Assembly (NCBI RefSeq): GCF_033115175.1
Contig: NC_084843.1
Span: 53,236,474-53,300,473, forward strand
Source: Lepus europaeus
Taxonomy: Eukaryota; Chordata; Mammalia; Lagomorpha; Leporidae
Length of the DNA stretch: 64,000 nucleotides
Direction: 5' to 3'
Part shown: positions 1 to 11,351 of the stretch, in pieces
Position numbering within the stretch: position 1 is the stretch's first letter
How the letters are laid out: every line of letters begins with the position of its first letter
Notes under the pieces: generated by a model
Database searches by the model: none
The model's input: only the letters and a program-made list of their open reading frames with translations
Told to the model about the DNA's origin: nothing
Program-made: the position numbers and the translations under genes

Positions 1-619
1 TATTAGTTTTACCAAGGTCAGAATGAATATTTGCTGATACACCCAGGGATGGTACTATTGATCAGTCTTTATTAAGCACTTCCGTGGAATCGGCAGAATT
101 AAATGGTGTGAATAATTGTGATATCCATATGTAATGTGTTCAGTCTGGGGCTTAAATGATACAATTCACTTACATTCATGTATTAATAAGGACAATCAAA
201 TGCCTTCAGATAGTTAATTAATTTCAGATGATTTTAAAAGATTTTGAATTAAAGTGGAACCAAGGGACCACCAAGAGACCATTGCTGTAATATTTAATAT
301 GCAAACAGAAATCCAAAAGACTCCTAAAGGTGAAAGAAATACAGACCCAGTTCAAAATAAATGAGCTAATAGATTTGTTTTCCTTTCTTAAGTATTCTGC
401 ATACCCAGAGCATCTAGGAACATGGATTTTTTTTCTCTTAAGCAGTCCAAGGGGTTTTCTCTTCTTTGATTAGAAAAAAAAATTAAGACATATGAGATCC
501 ACATGAGTTCAAGTTTTTGGAAGAATAAGACATGTTATAAAAAGGTTTTGCTCCCACTCCTGTCCCTTAGCAACCAATTTCCCAACTGAGAAGCAACCAA
601 TGTCATCAGTTGCTGTGTC
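1..619. other. No recognisable gene or repeat
   Basis: AT-rich DNA without a coding signature, SINE or L1 match that I can recognise. Confidence 0.5.
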
Positions 620-1128
620 CTTTATTTTATTTTATTTTATTTTATTTTCCCCCAAAGAAACCTTTTATTTAAGGAATACAAACTTCATGCATTTTATAAG
701 TATAACTTTAGGAATATGGTGATTCTTCCCACCAAACCCCCTTCCCACCCACTCTCCCACCCTACCTCCTCCTCCCTCTCTGATTCCCAGTCCCATTCTC
801 CACTAAGATGCATTTTTGTTTAACTTTATACACAGAAGATCAACTCTATACGAAGTAAAGAGTTCAATAATGTGCATGGAAAAAACAAAACAACAACAAC
901 AACAACAAACCCACAACGGTTCCTCAACAGTAGAGACAAGGGCTGCTCAGTCATTGCATCTTGAAGTTGATTTTACTTTTTCTTTTTTTAGAAACTTAAT
1001 TAACTTTAAAGAAGAACCCAAGAATGATATATCTTTTGGGAGCACTTAGACGTTATTATAACTCTTTGAGGACAGAGTCCTGCATGGGAAGTTAGTGCAC
1101 AGTGACCCTTGTTGTTAATTGAACAATT
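620..1128 (-). mobile_element. L1 3' UTR fragment, antisense
   Basis: The T-rich (TTTTA)n stretch at 621-648 is the reverse of an A-rich tail. It is followed by the antisense L1 3' end (ccttttatttaaggaatacaaac...), the same sequence that ends the large L1 at 5931. Only about 0.5 kb of 3' UTR is present. Confidence 0.8.
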
Positions 1129-1420
1129 AACATGCTTAGCTTGGCAGTGAAGTCACCACTTGGAATGCCTGCATACGAAGTCTCAACTCCATTTCCAATT
1201 CCAGTTTTCTGCTAATGTGCACCCTAGGAGGCAGCAGTTGACGGCTCCAGTTCTTGGGCTCCTGCTATCTACATGGGAGATTTGGATTGGATTCCAGGTT
1301 CCTGGCTTTGGCCTGACCCATGCCCCAAGTGTTGTTGACATTTGGGGAGTGAACCAGCAAAAGGAAGACCTCTCCTCCCTACCAAATAAAAAAGTCTACA
1401 AAAAAAAAAAAAAAAAAAAA
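1129..1420 (+). mobile_element. CSINE, form A
   Basis: The body phrases 'ggaggcagcagttgac' and 'catttggggagtgaaccagc' are clear. It ends in a run of about 20 A at 1400-1420. It directly follows the L1 fragment. Confidence 0.8.
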
Positions 1421-1721
1421 CCTGCTTTCTAGTCCAAATGGATCATCTTTCTACTTTCTAAAGTTTTCTAAAGTCATCTAACTGCCATCTCCACCCTAGG
1501 CAATCCTCTTGAATGTCCATCAAGGTTTGCCAGAACTTCCTTGGGGCACTGAGAGAGGGGACAGAGAGTTCTAATACCATTGGCACCCACTGAGGGTCAC
1601 TGTGTTGCAGCTTTTGGCTAGGTTGGTACCAGGAGGGTTGTCAATGATGCTTCGGTCGACAAGGACACCATGCATCAGCACCCCCTGTGTCTGACTCAGC
1701 TGAGGTAAAGGACATCATACA

Positions 1722-1992
1722 GGGGCTGGCTCTATGGTATAGTGGGTTAAGCCGCTGCCTGCAGTGCTGGCATCCTATGTGGGCTCTGGTTCAAGACCCA
1801 GCTGCTCCACTTCTGATCCAGCTCTCTGCTATGGCCTGAGAAAGCAGTGGAAGATGACCCAAGTCCCTGGGCCCCTGCACCTGCATGGGAGACTTGGAAG
1901 AAGCTCCTGGCTCCTGGCTTTGGATAAGTGCAGCTCTGGCCATTGCAGCCAACTGGGGAATGAACCATCAGTAAAAATATAAATAAATAAAC
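1722..1992 (+). mobile_element. CSINE, form B
   Basis: Complete head (gggctggctctatggtatag) through 'gaagaagctcctggctcctggc'. The CT tract is missing and the tail is AAATAAATAAA. Confidence 0.9.
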
Positions 1993-2017
1993 AGGAAGAC
2001 CTTGATGGTTAACTCTT

Positions 2018-2364
2018 TTTTCTAAAGATTATATTTATTTATTGTTTATTTAAGAGGTAGAGTTACAGACAGAGAGAAACAGAGAGAACGGTCTTTCCAT
2101 CTGCTGGTTCACTCCCCAGATCCCCAGATGGCCACAACTGCCAGAGCTGAGATGATCCAAAGCCAGGAGTCAGGAGCCAGGAGCTTCTTCTGGGTCTTCC
2201 ACGTGGGTGCGTGGGCCTAAGCACTTGGGGCACTTTCTACTGCTTTCCCAGGCCATAGCAAAGAGCTGGATCAGAAGAGGAGCAGCTGGGACACAAACAG
2301 GTGTCCATATGGGATTCCAGCACACAGGTGGAGACTTAGCCTACCATGCCACAGTGCCAGCCCC
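2018..2364 (-). mobile_element. CSINE, form B, first of a pair at one target
   Basis: Antisense copy from the T-rich tail to 'acagtgccagcccc'. It is flanked by GTTAACTCTT at 2008-2017 and GTTAACTT at 2369-2376. Confidence 0.9.
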
Positions 2365-2376
2365 GACAGTTAACTT

Positions 2377-2701
2377 AAAAAAAAATTATTTATTCATTTG
2401 AAATACAAAGTTACAGAGAGAGGTAGAGACAAAGAGAGAGAGGTCTTCCATCCCCTGTTTGATTCCCCAGATGACCGCAACAGCCAGAGCTCAGCCAATC
2501 CGAAGCCAGAACCAGAAGCTTCCTCCAGGTCTCTCACGTGAATGCAGGGGCCCAAGCACTTGGGCCATCTTCTACTGCTTTCCCAGGCCATAGCAGAGAG
2601 CTGGATCAGAAGTGGAGTAGCCAGGACTAGAACTGGTGCCCATATGGGATGCTGGCACTTCAGGCCAGGGCTTTAACCTGCTGCACCACAGAGCCAGCCC
2701 C
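2377..2701 (-). mobile_element. CSINE, form B, second of a pair at one target
   Basis: A second antisense copy that starts at the right-hand target copy of the previous SINE and is followed by GTTAACTCTT at 2706-2715. Three copies of the target therefore bracket two SINEs. Confidence 0.9.
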
Positions 2702-2759
2702 AGCAGTTAACTCTTATATAGGATGTACTATATGTCAGACTCCACACTCTAAATACTTT

Positions 2760-3075
2760 ACATTCATTTGAAGTCATAGTTACAGAGAGACAGAAGCAAA
2801 CGCAGAGAGAGAGAGAATCTTCCATCCACTGGTTCATTCCCCAGGTGGCCCCAATGGCTGGAGCTGTGCCGATCTGAAGTCAGGAGCCAGGAGCTTCTTT
2901 CAGGTCTCCCACGAGGGTGCAGGGGTCCAAGGACTTGGACCATCTTCCACTGCTTTCCCAGGCCATAGCAGAGAGCTGGATCAGAAGTGGAGCAGCTGGG
3001 ACTCAAACCAGTGCCCATAAGGGTTGCCAGCACTGCAGGCAGCAGCTTTACCTGCTAGGCCACAGCGCCGGCCCC
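2760..3075 (-). mobile_element. CSINE, form B
   Basis: Antisense copy ending 'ccacagcgccggcccc'. The tail is short (tcatttgaag) and I found no clear TSD. Confidence 0.88.
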
Positions 3076-3103
3076 ATCATTCTTTTTAAAAACATGTATT
3101 TCT

Positions 3104-3215
3104 GGGCTAGTAGTGTGTGTGTGTGTGCACGCGAGCTGGGTGGGGTGGGGGGGCTGGTGAATGTGCGTGGCACCAAGAGTGTGGAAAAGCGGGAGAAATG
3201 GTCCTCGCCTCCCTC

Positions 3216-3259
<44 letters not shown>
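3104..3259 (+). mobile_element. Unidentified retroposed RNA fragment with poly(A) and TSD
   Basis: About 115 bases that match none of the repeats I recognise in the window, followed by about 28 A (3220-3246) and a short CA run. The block is bracketed by AAAACATGTATTTCT at 3089-3103 and 3260-3274. A 15-bp TSD plus an A tail is the mark of L1-driven retroposition, so this is probably a truncated processed copy of a cellular RNA. The parent is unknown. It includes a short GT run at 3113-3127. Confidence 0.7.
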
Positions 3260-3263
<4 letters not shown>

Positions 3264-3274
3264 CATGTATTTCT

Positions 3275-3592
3275 TTCCTTCTTTCTTTCTTTGAAAGGCA
3301 GAGTATCAGAAAGAGAGGGAAAGAGAGAGCTTTTCTATCCACTGGTTCACTCCTGAAATGGCCACGACATCCATGGCTGGGCCAGGCCAAAGCTAGGAGC
3401 CAGAACTCCATCTGGGTCTCCCACTTGGGTGGCAAGGGCCCAGGCACTTGGGCTACCATTTGCTACCTTCCCAGGCTTGTTAGCAGGAAGCTGGGCCAGA
3501 AGCAGAGCAGCCAGGACCCCAACCAGTGCTCCAACATGGCATGCTGGCATCGCAAGCAACAGATTACCTGCTGCACCACAGCGTTGGGCCCG
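3275..3592 (-). mobile_element. CSINE, form A
   Basis: Starts with a CTTT-type tail (3275-3291) and ends 'ctgcaccacagcgttgggccc'. Its internal phrases 'gggtggcaagggccc' and 'gtctcccacttgggtgg' place it in the older form. Confidence 0.85.
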
Positions 3593-3594
3593 AG

Positions 3595-3685
3595 AGTTCC
3601 TTATCATTTCTATTTCTCAAGTGGGAAAATTAAGACACAGGAAGATTAAATCACCTGTCCAAGTTCACATAGCTGATAAGTGTAG
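3595..3685 (-). mobile_element. MIR-like SINE fragment
   Basis: The phrases 'aagtgggaaaattaagacacagga' and 'tcacctgtccaagttcacatagc' match the reverse of the MIR core (tgtgaccttgggcaagt...). Confidence 0.55.
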
Positions 3686-3985
3686 TGAGTAAAGCTGCCA
3701 CCTGCAGTACTGGCATCCCATATGAGCACCAGTTTTTGAGACCCAGCTGCTCCACTTCCAATCCAGCTCTCTGCTATTGCCTGGGAAAGCAGTGGAGGAT
3801 GGCCCAAGTCCTTGGGCCCCTGCACCCAAGTGGGAGACCTGGAAGAAGCTCTTGGCTCCTGGTTATGGGTCAGCCCAGCTCTGAGCATTGCAGCCATCTA
3901 GGGAGTGAACCAGTAGATGGAAGACTCTCTCTCTCTCTCTCTCTCTCTGCCTCAGCCTCTCTGTAACTCTGCCTTTCAAAAAAAA
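3683..3985 (+). mobile_element. CSINE, form B, 5' truncated
   Basis: Begins within the head (gtgagtaaagctgcc), has a CT run at 3926-3948, and ends 'ctctgcctttcaaaaaaaa'. Confidence 0.88.
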
Positions 3986-3987
3986 GA

Positions 3988-4262
3988 CACTGCTTGAGAC
4001 ATTGTCACCCCATGTTTAAGCCTGTGGGTTTAAATCCCAGCTTCACTTCCAATTTCAGCTTCCTACTAATGCCATACCCTGGGAAATAGCAGGTGATGGC
4101 CCAGGTACTTGGATTCCTGCCACCCATATGAGACACCCAGATTGAGTTCTGGGCTCCTGGTTTCACCCCGCTGCTGTGGGCATTTGGGGAGTGAACCAGC
4201 AGATGGATGATCTCTCTGTGTCTGTCTCTGTGCCTTTTAAATAAAATGAAAATAAATAATAG
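3988..4262 (+). mobile_element. CSINE, form A; its tail is the left arm of a palindrome
   Basis: Old-form body with 'gggcatttggggagtgaaccagc' and an 'ataaaatgaaaataaataat' tail. Bases 4171-4278 recur inverted at 4350-4458. Confidence 0.85.
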
Positions 4263-4458
4263 AATTTTTTAGATTTTACTTTTTATTTATTTAAAAGACT
4301 GAGTTACAGAGAGGTAGAGGCAGAAAAAGAGAAAGAGAGGGAGATCTTCTAAAATCTAAAAAATTCTATTATTTTATTTTCATTTTATTTAAAAGGCACA
4401 GAGACCGACACAGAGAGATCTGCCATCTGCTGGTTCACTCCCCAAATGCCCACAACAA
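4171..4458. repeat. Near-perfect palindrome, arms about 105 bp, spacer 71 bp
   Basis: Arm 1 is 4171-4278 and arm 2 is 4350-4458. Over the core (4176-4278 against 4350-4453) I count three substitutions and one single-base indel, far fewer than between other old CSINE copies here. The arms include non-SINE bases (agaattttttagatttta and its reverse complement). Confidence 0.85.
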
Positions 4459-4680
4459 CTAGAGCTGGGCCAATCCGATGCTGGGAGCCAGGAGCTTCTT
4501 CTGGGTCTTCCACGCAGGTGCAGGGGCCCAAGAACTTGGACCATCTTCTGCTGCTTTCTTAGGTGCATTAGCAGGGAGCTGGTTCAGGAATGGAGTAGCT
4601 GGGACTCAAACCAGTGCCCATATGGAATGCTGGCACTACAGGTAGTGCTGTACCTGCTACCCCACAGTGCAGGCCCTCAT
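4263..4680 (-). mobile_element. CSINE, form B, with foreign inverted insert
   Basis: The antisense tail (4279-4350) is joined to an inverted copy of the neighbouring SINE's tail (4350-4458), then to a normal form B body (4459-4678, 'ccaggagcttcttctgggtcttccac'). The middle block carries form A features while its flanks are form B, so this copy is a mosaic. Confidence 0.8.
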
Positions 4681-4684
4681 AATA

Positions 4685-5000
4685 TATTTTTTAAAAAGAA
4701 ATATGTAATCATTGTGGGATGGATAAATCTAACTTATTATCATGTACATTACCTCAAATACTTCTCTTTTTTGTGATAAGAACACTTAAAATCTATTAGC
4801 AAATTCTGAAGAATACAGTACCTTGTTATTAACTAGAATCACCATGTTATACAACAGATCTCTTAAACTTATTCCTCCTATCCAGCTGAAATTTTATGTC
4901 CTTTGACCAACATTCCTCAACCTATCCCCACTCAGATCCTAGTAACCACCGTATTTTTCAATATTATTAGATGAGTTTCATTTTTGAATCCTACAAGCAG
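4685..5000. mobile_element. Old L1M 3' region fragment
   Basis: Phrases such as 'tagaatcaccatgttatacaacagatctc' and 'gtcctttgaccaacattcctc' match the 3' part of mammalian L1M elements. It is strongly diverged and orientation is not assigned. Confidence 0.6.
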
Positions 5001-5004
5001 AACT

Positions 5005-5105
5005 TAAATATGTATATTATATGTATACATGTATATGTATATAGATACACACATTAATATTCCTATCTATAATAGAGGAATAAGAGGACATATATATATA
5101 TAATA
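5005..5105. repeat. AT-rich TATATG-type simple sequence
   Basis: Imperfect alternating TA/TG runs (tatattatatgtatacatgtatatg and tatatatatata). Confidence 0.7.
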
Positions 5106-5903
5106 AAAGATGTGTTTGGCATGTAAATGATTGGGCATTACTATGCTTAAAGATATAATGAGGCTATTTGATGTTTGCTTTCAAATACTCACCATGAACA
5201 TAATAGCCTCAAGTGTCCACTGATTATAGGAGTGTCACAAGTGACTCAAATACCACAAGCGGCAGTGCCCTTGGTGACGTGGTTTGCCTAAACAGGGGAT
5301 GAATCTGAATAATGTTTCAAACAAAGCAAAGCTTTATCTTTCATCAGTTTATATGGTAATTGTAACTCCAAGAATTTCAGTATATATTAAAATTAGGCCA
5401 AAAAAAAAAAGAAAAGAAAATACTTAGCCCCTGGATTTCTATAGCTCCACAGAATAGATTCTTAGAACAGATCTTTTGCTACATAAGCTGTCCAGGGGGA
5501 CATTGAGAGGTGTGCACTGTGTAGGACCACCCTTCACTAGGATTCACGGAGAGTCTTCTACTGCATACTGCTTCATATCTAACAATCCTGGCCTCCACTC
5601 CTATTCTATCATGAAGCTAGTGATACCCTCCTTTCTATGACAAGCAAAAATGCTCTCGTACATTTTCTACCTCCTAGAGAGTGCTGCCACCCTCATGAAG
5701 AGCCACTCTGCTAAGTGAGTAGGGCAGGGCTCTCCAGGGAGCTATGCGTGAAGCTGAGAACTGAATGGCCAAGTGGAATGACTCTGGGCAAAAGAACATT
5801 CCAGGCAAAAGGAACACGTGATCCAACAAGCTTGGAGAGATCAAGGGGCAGAAAAACTGGTTGGTCTAGAGTTATGTAATTAGGAGTGTACTGAAGGATG
5901 GCT
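5106..5903. other. No recognisable gene; unassigned sequence
   Basis: No SINE or L1 identity is clear and there is no coding signature. The part at about 5700-5890 has the composition of an old interspersed repeat but I could not assign it. Confidence 0.4.
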
Positions 5904-5904
5904 T

Positions 5905-5930
5905 GGGGGCTGGCATTGTGGCATAACAGG
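5905..5930 (+). mobile_element. CSINE head, left half of a SINE split by L1
   Basis: The sequence 'ggggctggcattgtggcataacagg' is the standard CSINE start and stops abruptly at the L1 3' end. The remainder resumes at 12429. Confidence 0.85.
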
Positions 5931-6529
5931 GTTTGTTTTCCCCCCAGAAACCTTTTACTTAAGGAATACAAACTTGATGCATTTCATAAATACAACTTTA
6001 GAAACACAGCAATACTTCCCACAGTACCTGCTCTCCCACCCACACTCTCCCCTCACCATACTTCCTCCTCTCGTTCCTGTTCCCATTCTTATTTTTTTAC
6101 TAAGATCTACTTTCAATGAACTTTATAACACATATGATTAACTCTATAATAAGTAATGAGTTCAACAAATAATATGAAAAAAAAATTGTTCCTCAACAGT
6201 GGAGACAAGGGCTGTTCAAAGCCATTGCTTCTCAAAGTGTCAATTTCACTTCTATAGATTACCTTTCAGGTGCTCTATTAGTTACCACAGATCAGAGAGA
6301 GAACATGTGGTATTTGTCCTTCTGGGACTGGCTTATTTAACAAAGTATGATGTTTTCCAGTATCATCCATTTTGTTGCAAACAACAGGATTTCTTTTTAT
6401 TGTAAGAATTCCATGATGTACATATCCCATAATTTCTTTATCCAGTCTTCAGTTGAGGGGCATTTGGGTTGATGCCATATCTTAGCTATTGTGAATTGAG
6501 CTGAAATGAACAAATTTCATTTCCCTTGG

Positions 6530-9500
6530 ATAAAATCCCAGGAGTTGCATGGCTGGGTTATACGGAATGTCTATTATTCAGATTTCTGAGGTACCTCCAT
6601 ACTGTCTTCCACAGTGGCTTTACCAGTTAACATTCCCACCAACAGTGGATTAGGGTACCTTTTAACCCACATTCTCACCTGCATTTGTTGTTTGTTGATT
6701 TCTGTATGAAAGCCATTCTAATTGGGGTGAGTTGAAACCTCATTTTGGTTTTGATTTGCAGTTCCCCGATTGCTAATGATCCTGAGCATTTTTTCATGTG
6801 TCTGTTGGCCATTTGGATTTCCTCCTTTGAAAAATGTCTGTTTAAGTCTTTTGCCCATTTCTTAATTGGGTTGTTTGTTTTATTGTTGTTGATTTTCTTG
6901 AGCTTTTTATACATTATTAAAAAAAAAAAACAAGCATGATTTATTTACTTATAGGTCAGAGTTACACACAGAGAGAAGGAAAGGCCAAGAGAGAGGTCTT
7001 CCATCTGCTTGTTCACTCCTCAGATGGCCACAAAGGCTGGAGTAGCACTGATCCCAAGCCAGGAGCCAGGAGCTTCTTCCGGGTCTCCCATGTAGGTGCA
7101 GGAGCCCAAGGACTTGGGCCATCCTCGCTGCTTTCCCATAGCAGTAGAGATGGATTGGAAGTGGAGCAGCTGGGACTTGAACCAGCACCCATATGGGATG
7201 CCTGCACTGCAGGTGGCAGCTTTATCCACTATGCCACAGAACCGGCCCCCTCTTTATAGATTCTTAATATTAATCCTTTATCACTTGTACAGTTTGCAAA
7301 TAATTTCTCCTATTCTGTTGGTTGCCTCTTAACTTTGCTAAATGTTTCTTTCGCAGTGCAGAAGCTTCTCAATTTGATGTAATCCCATTTGTCTATTTTG
7401 GTTTTGATGTCCTGTGCCTCTGGAGTCTGTTCCAAGAAGTGTTTGCCTATACCAATGTCTTGCAGAGTTTCCCCAATGTTCATTAATAATTTGATGGCGT
7501 CAGGTCGAAGATTTAGGTCTTTAATTCATTTTGAGTGGATTTTTGTATAAGGTATAACGCAAGGGCTTACTTCATACTTCTGCATGTGGAGATCCAGTTT
7601 TCCCAGCACTATTTGTTGAAGAGACTGTCCTTGCTCCAGGGATTGAGTTTAGCTCCTTTGTCAAAGATAAGTTGGTTGTAGATGTGTGGGTTGATTTCTG
7701 GAATTTCTGTTCTGTTCCATTGATCTATCCCTCTGTTTTTGTACCAGTACCAGGCTATTTTGATTATAACTGTTCTATATTATGTCTTGAAATCTGGTAT
7801 TGTGATGCCTCCTGCTTTGTTTTTGTTGTATAAGATTGCTTTAGCTATTCAGGGTCTCCTGTGTTTCCATATGAATTTCAGAATCATTTTTTATGTATCT
7901 GAAAAGAATATCTTTGTTATTTTTATTGGTATCACACTGAATCTATAAATTGTTTTCAGTAGTATGGACATTTTGATGATATTGATTCTTCCAATCCACG
8001 AACATGGAAGATTTTTCCATTTTTCGTATTTTCTTCTATTTCTTTCTTTAATATTTTTTAATTTACATCACAGAGATCTTTGACATCCTTGGTTAAATTT
8101 ATTCCAAGGTATTTGATTTTTTTGTAGCTATTATGAATGGGAATGATCTTAGAAGTTCTTTCTCAGCCATGGCATTGTCTGTGTATACAAAGGCTATTGA
8201 TTTTTGAGTGTTGATTTTATATCCTGCTACTTTACCAAACTCTTCTATGAGTTCCAATAGTTTCTTAGTGGAGCCTCTTGGATCCCCTTTATAGAATTAT
8301 GTCATCTGCAAATAGGAACAGTTTGATTTCTTCCTTCCCAATTTGTATTCCTTTGATTTCCTTTTCTTGCCTAATGACTCTGGCTAATACTTCCAGGACT
8401 AACTGAATAGCAGTGGTCAAAGTGGGCATCCTTGTTTGGTTCTAGATTTCAGTGGGAATGCTTCCAACTTTTCCCCATTCAATAGGATGCTGGCCATGGA
8501 TTTGTCATAAATTGCCTTGATTGTGTTTAAGAATGTTCCTTCTATACCCAATTTGCTTAATGTTTTCATCCTGAAAGGATGTTGTATTTTATCAAATGCT
8601 TTCTCTACATCTATTGAGATAATCAGGTGGTTTTTGTTCTTTAATTTTTTAATGTGATATATAACAGTGATTAATTTGTGAATCTTGAACCATCCCTGCA
8701 TACTTGGGATATATCTCACCCTATCTGGGTGAATGATCTTTCTGATGTGTTGTTGGATTTGATCGGCTAGTATTTTGTTGAAGACTTTTGCGTCTCTTTC
8801 TCTGTTGTGTCTTATTCAGATTTAGGGATTAAGTTGATGCTGGATTCATAGAAGGAGTTTGGTAAGATTCCCTGTATTTCAATTGTTTTGAATAGCTTGA
8901 GAAGAATTGGCAGTGAAGCCATCCAGTCCTGGGCTTTTCTTTGCTGGGAGGGTCTTTATTATTAACTCAATGTTCATCTTGGTTATTGGTCTGTTTAGGT
9001 TTTCTATGTCTTTATGGCTCAATTTAGGTAGGTTGTATATGTTCAGGAATCTAACCATTTCTTCTAGGTTTCCCAATTTGTTGGCATACAGCTCTTTTAG
9101 TAATTTCAGCTCTTTGTAGTAATTTTTGATGATTCTTTTATTTCTGTGGTTCCTGTCTCTTGATTTTTGTTTGTTTGTTTTGGTTTTGATTAGTTTCACC
9201 AATGATGTGTCTGTTTTGTATATATTTTTTTTAAAAAATCTCTTCATTTTGCTGATCTTTTGTATTTTTTGCTTCAATTTTGTTTATTTCTTCTCTAATT
9301 TTAATTATTTCTTTTCTCCTACTAGTTTTGGGTTTGGTTTGCTGTTGTTTTTCTAGGTCCTTGAGATGCATTGGTAGCTCATTGGTGCCTTTCCAATTTC
9401 TTGATGTAGGCACCAATTGCTATAAACTTTCCTCTTAACACTGCTTTTGCTGTATCCCATAAGTTTTGATAGGCTGTATTGTCATCTTCATTCATTTCCA

Positions 9501-10320
9501 GAAATTTTTTGATTTCTCTTTTGATTTTCTCCATGACCCACTGTTCATGCCAGAAGCATGTTGTTCAGTCTCCATGTGTTTACATATGTTCTGGAGATTC
9601 TTGAGTTGTTGATGTCCAGCTTCAGTCCATTGTGGTCAGACAAATACTTGGTATGATTTTTTTTTATTTGCTGAGACTTGCTTTATGTCCTAGCATGTGG
9701 TCTACCCTAGAAAAAGTTCCATGCACTGGTGAGAAGAATGTGCATTCTATAACTGTAGGATGAAAAGTTCTGTAGCTATCCATGAGGTTCCTCTGGTCTA
9801 TAGTGTTAATTAACTCTGTTGTTTCCTTGCTGATTTTCTGTCTGGTTGATCTCTCCATTGCTGAAAGTGGAGTATTGAAGTCCCCCATTACTATTGTATT
9901 GGAGGCTATGTCTCCCTTTAGATCTTTTAAGATTTCTTTTAAATAGCCAGGTATCCTGTAACTAGGTGTATATATATTTATAATAGTCACATCATCCTGT
10001 TGAATTGATCCCTTAATCATTACATAGTGCCCTTATTTGTCTCTTTTAATGGTTTTTGTGTTAAAGTCTATTTTGTCTGATATTATGATGGCTACACCAG
10101 CTCTTTATTGGTGTCTATTAACATGGAATATCTTTTTCCATCCTATCACTTTCAGTCTGTGTGTCTTTTTTCATGAGATGTGTTTCTTGTAGGCAGCAAA
10201 TAGATGGGTTTTAATTTTTAATCCACTCAGCCAGTCTGTATCTTTTAACTGGAGAGTTGAGGTCATTTACAATGAATGTGACTATTGGTAAGTAAAGACT
10301 TGGCCCTGCTATTTTTCCAT
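6530..10320 (-). pseudogene. L1 ORF2 remnant (endonuclease and reverse transcriptase)
   Basis: Conceptual minus-strand pieces show the endonuclease domain (around 9664-10020, with the IVMGDFNTPLS block), the start of the reverse transcriptase (8417-8719, with [18 protein letters not shown]) and the conserved C-terminal block near 6675-6914 ([20 protein letters not shown]). Frame changes between these pieces and the SINE at 6916 make it non-functional. Confidence 0.88.
6916..7249 (-). mobile_element. CSINE, form B, inserted in the L1
   Basis: Antisense copy inside L1 ORF2. The flanks CTTTTTATACATT (6903-6915) and CTCTTTATAGATT (7250-7262) are a diverged 13-bp TSD derived from the L1 sequence itself. 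Confidence 0.92.
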
Positions 10321-10364
10321 AAATATTCCTATTATTTACTTTGGATTTCCTTTGTACTTTTACT

Positions 10365-11351
10365 GGGGGACTTTCTGCCTTCACCTTCTTTCATAGTGAT
10401 GACCATGTTTCTGTGTGTAGTGCATCCTTAAGCATCTTTTGTAAGGCTAGACAAGTGGTGACAAATTCTTTCAATTTCTGTCTGTTATGGAAGGTCTCTA
10501 TTTCACCTTCATGCAAAATGAGAGCTTTGCAGGGAGCGGTATTCTGGGTTGAAAGTTTTTTTCTCTTAAAACTTGAAATATATCTTGCCATTCTCTCCTA
10601 GCCTGTAGGGTTTCTGATGAGAAGTCTGCTGTGAGTATAATTAGAGATGCTCTAAATCTGTCATTTCTCTCATGCACATTTTACAATCTTTTCTTTATGT
10701 TTTACTGTGAAGAATTTGATTGCAATGTGTTGTGGTGAAGATATTTTCTGGTCATGTCTATTAGGAGTTTTATGTGCTTCCTGAACTTGAACATCCCTTT
10801 CTCCAAATTAGGGAAATTTGCTGCACTTATCTCACTAAAAAGGCCTTCTAATCCATTCTCTCTTTCCATGCCTTCAGGAACTCCTAAGACCCATAAGTAG
10901 GGTCATTTGATAGTATCCCATAAGTCTCTAGCACTGTTTTTTAGTTTTCCTATTTCTTCTCCTTTTTTGGTATTATAAAATTTCCAGATTTGTCGTCTAA
11001 CTTGGATATTTTTTCTTCTCCTTCACTGAGTCTGTTTTTAAGACTTTTCATCACATTTTAAAATTTATTCTATTGAATTCTTCATTTCTAATATTTCATT
11101 TTGATTTCTCTTTAAGATCTCAATTTCATGGGAGAAATTTTCTTTCATGTCATGTATGGATTGCATTAGGTCTTGGATTTGCTTCTGATTACTTCTAAGA
11201 AACCCTACAATCAACTTTTTGCATTCCATTTCTGACACTTCTTCAATCTTTTTATCTTCACATTCTAGTATTGAAGTGTTGTATTCTTTTGGCGTATCAC
11301 GTTGTCTTCCTTATTCTTGTTTCTTGAATTGATTCCTTTATTATTAGGCAT
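10365..11351 (-). pseudogene. L1 ORF1 remnant
   Basis: The minus-strand ATG at 11349-11351 begins MPNNKG..., the same start as the ORF1 at 48486. The C-terminal block at 10391-10591 reads ...KLKEFVTTCLALQKMLKDAL. Several stops interrupt it. Confidence 0.8.

Noticed and set aside
1722..1800. tRNA-like sequence at SINE heads as tRNA genes
   Set aside because: CSINE heads keep A/B-box-like wording but do not form a complete cloverleaf with CCA-proximal acceptor pairing; they are SINE promoters.
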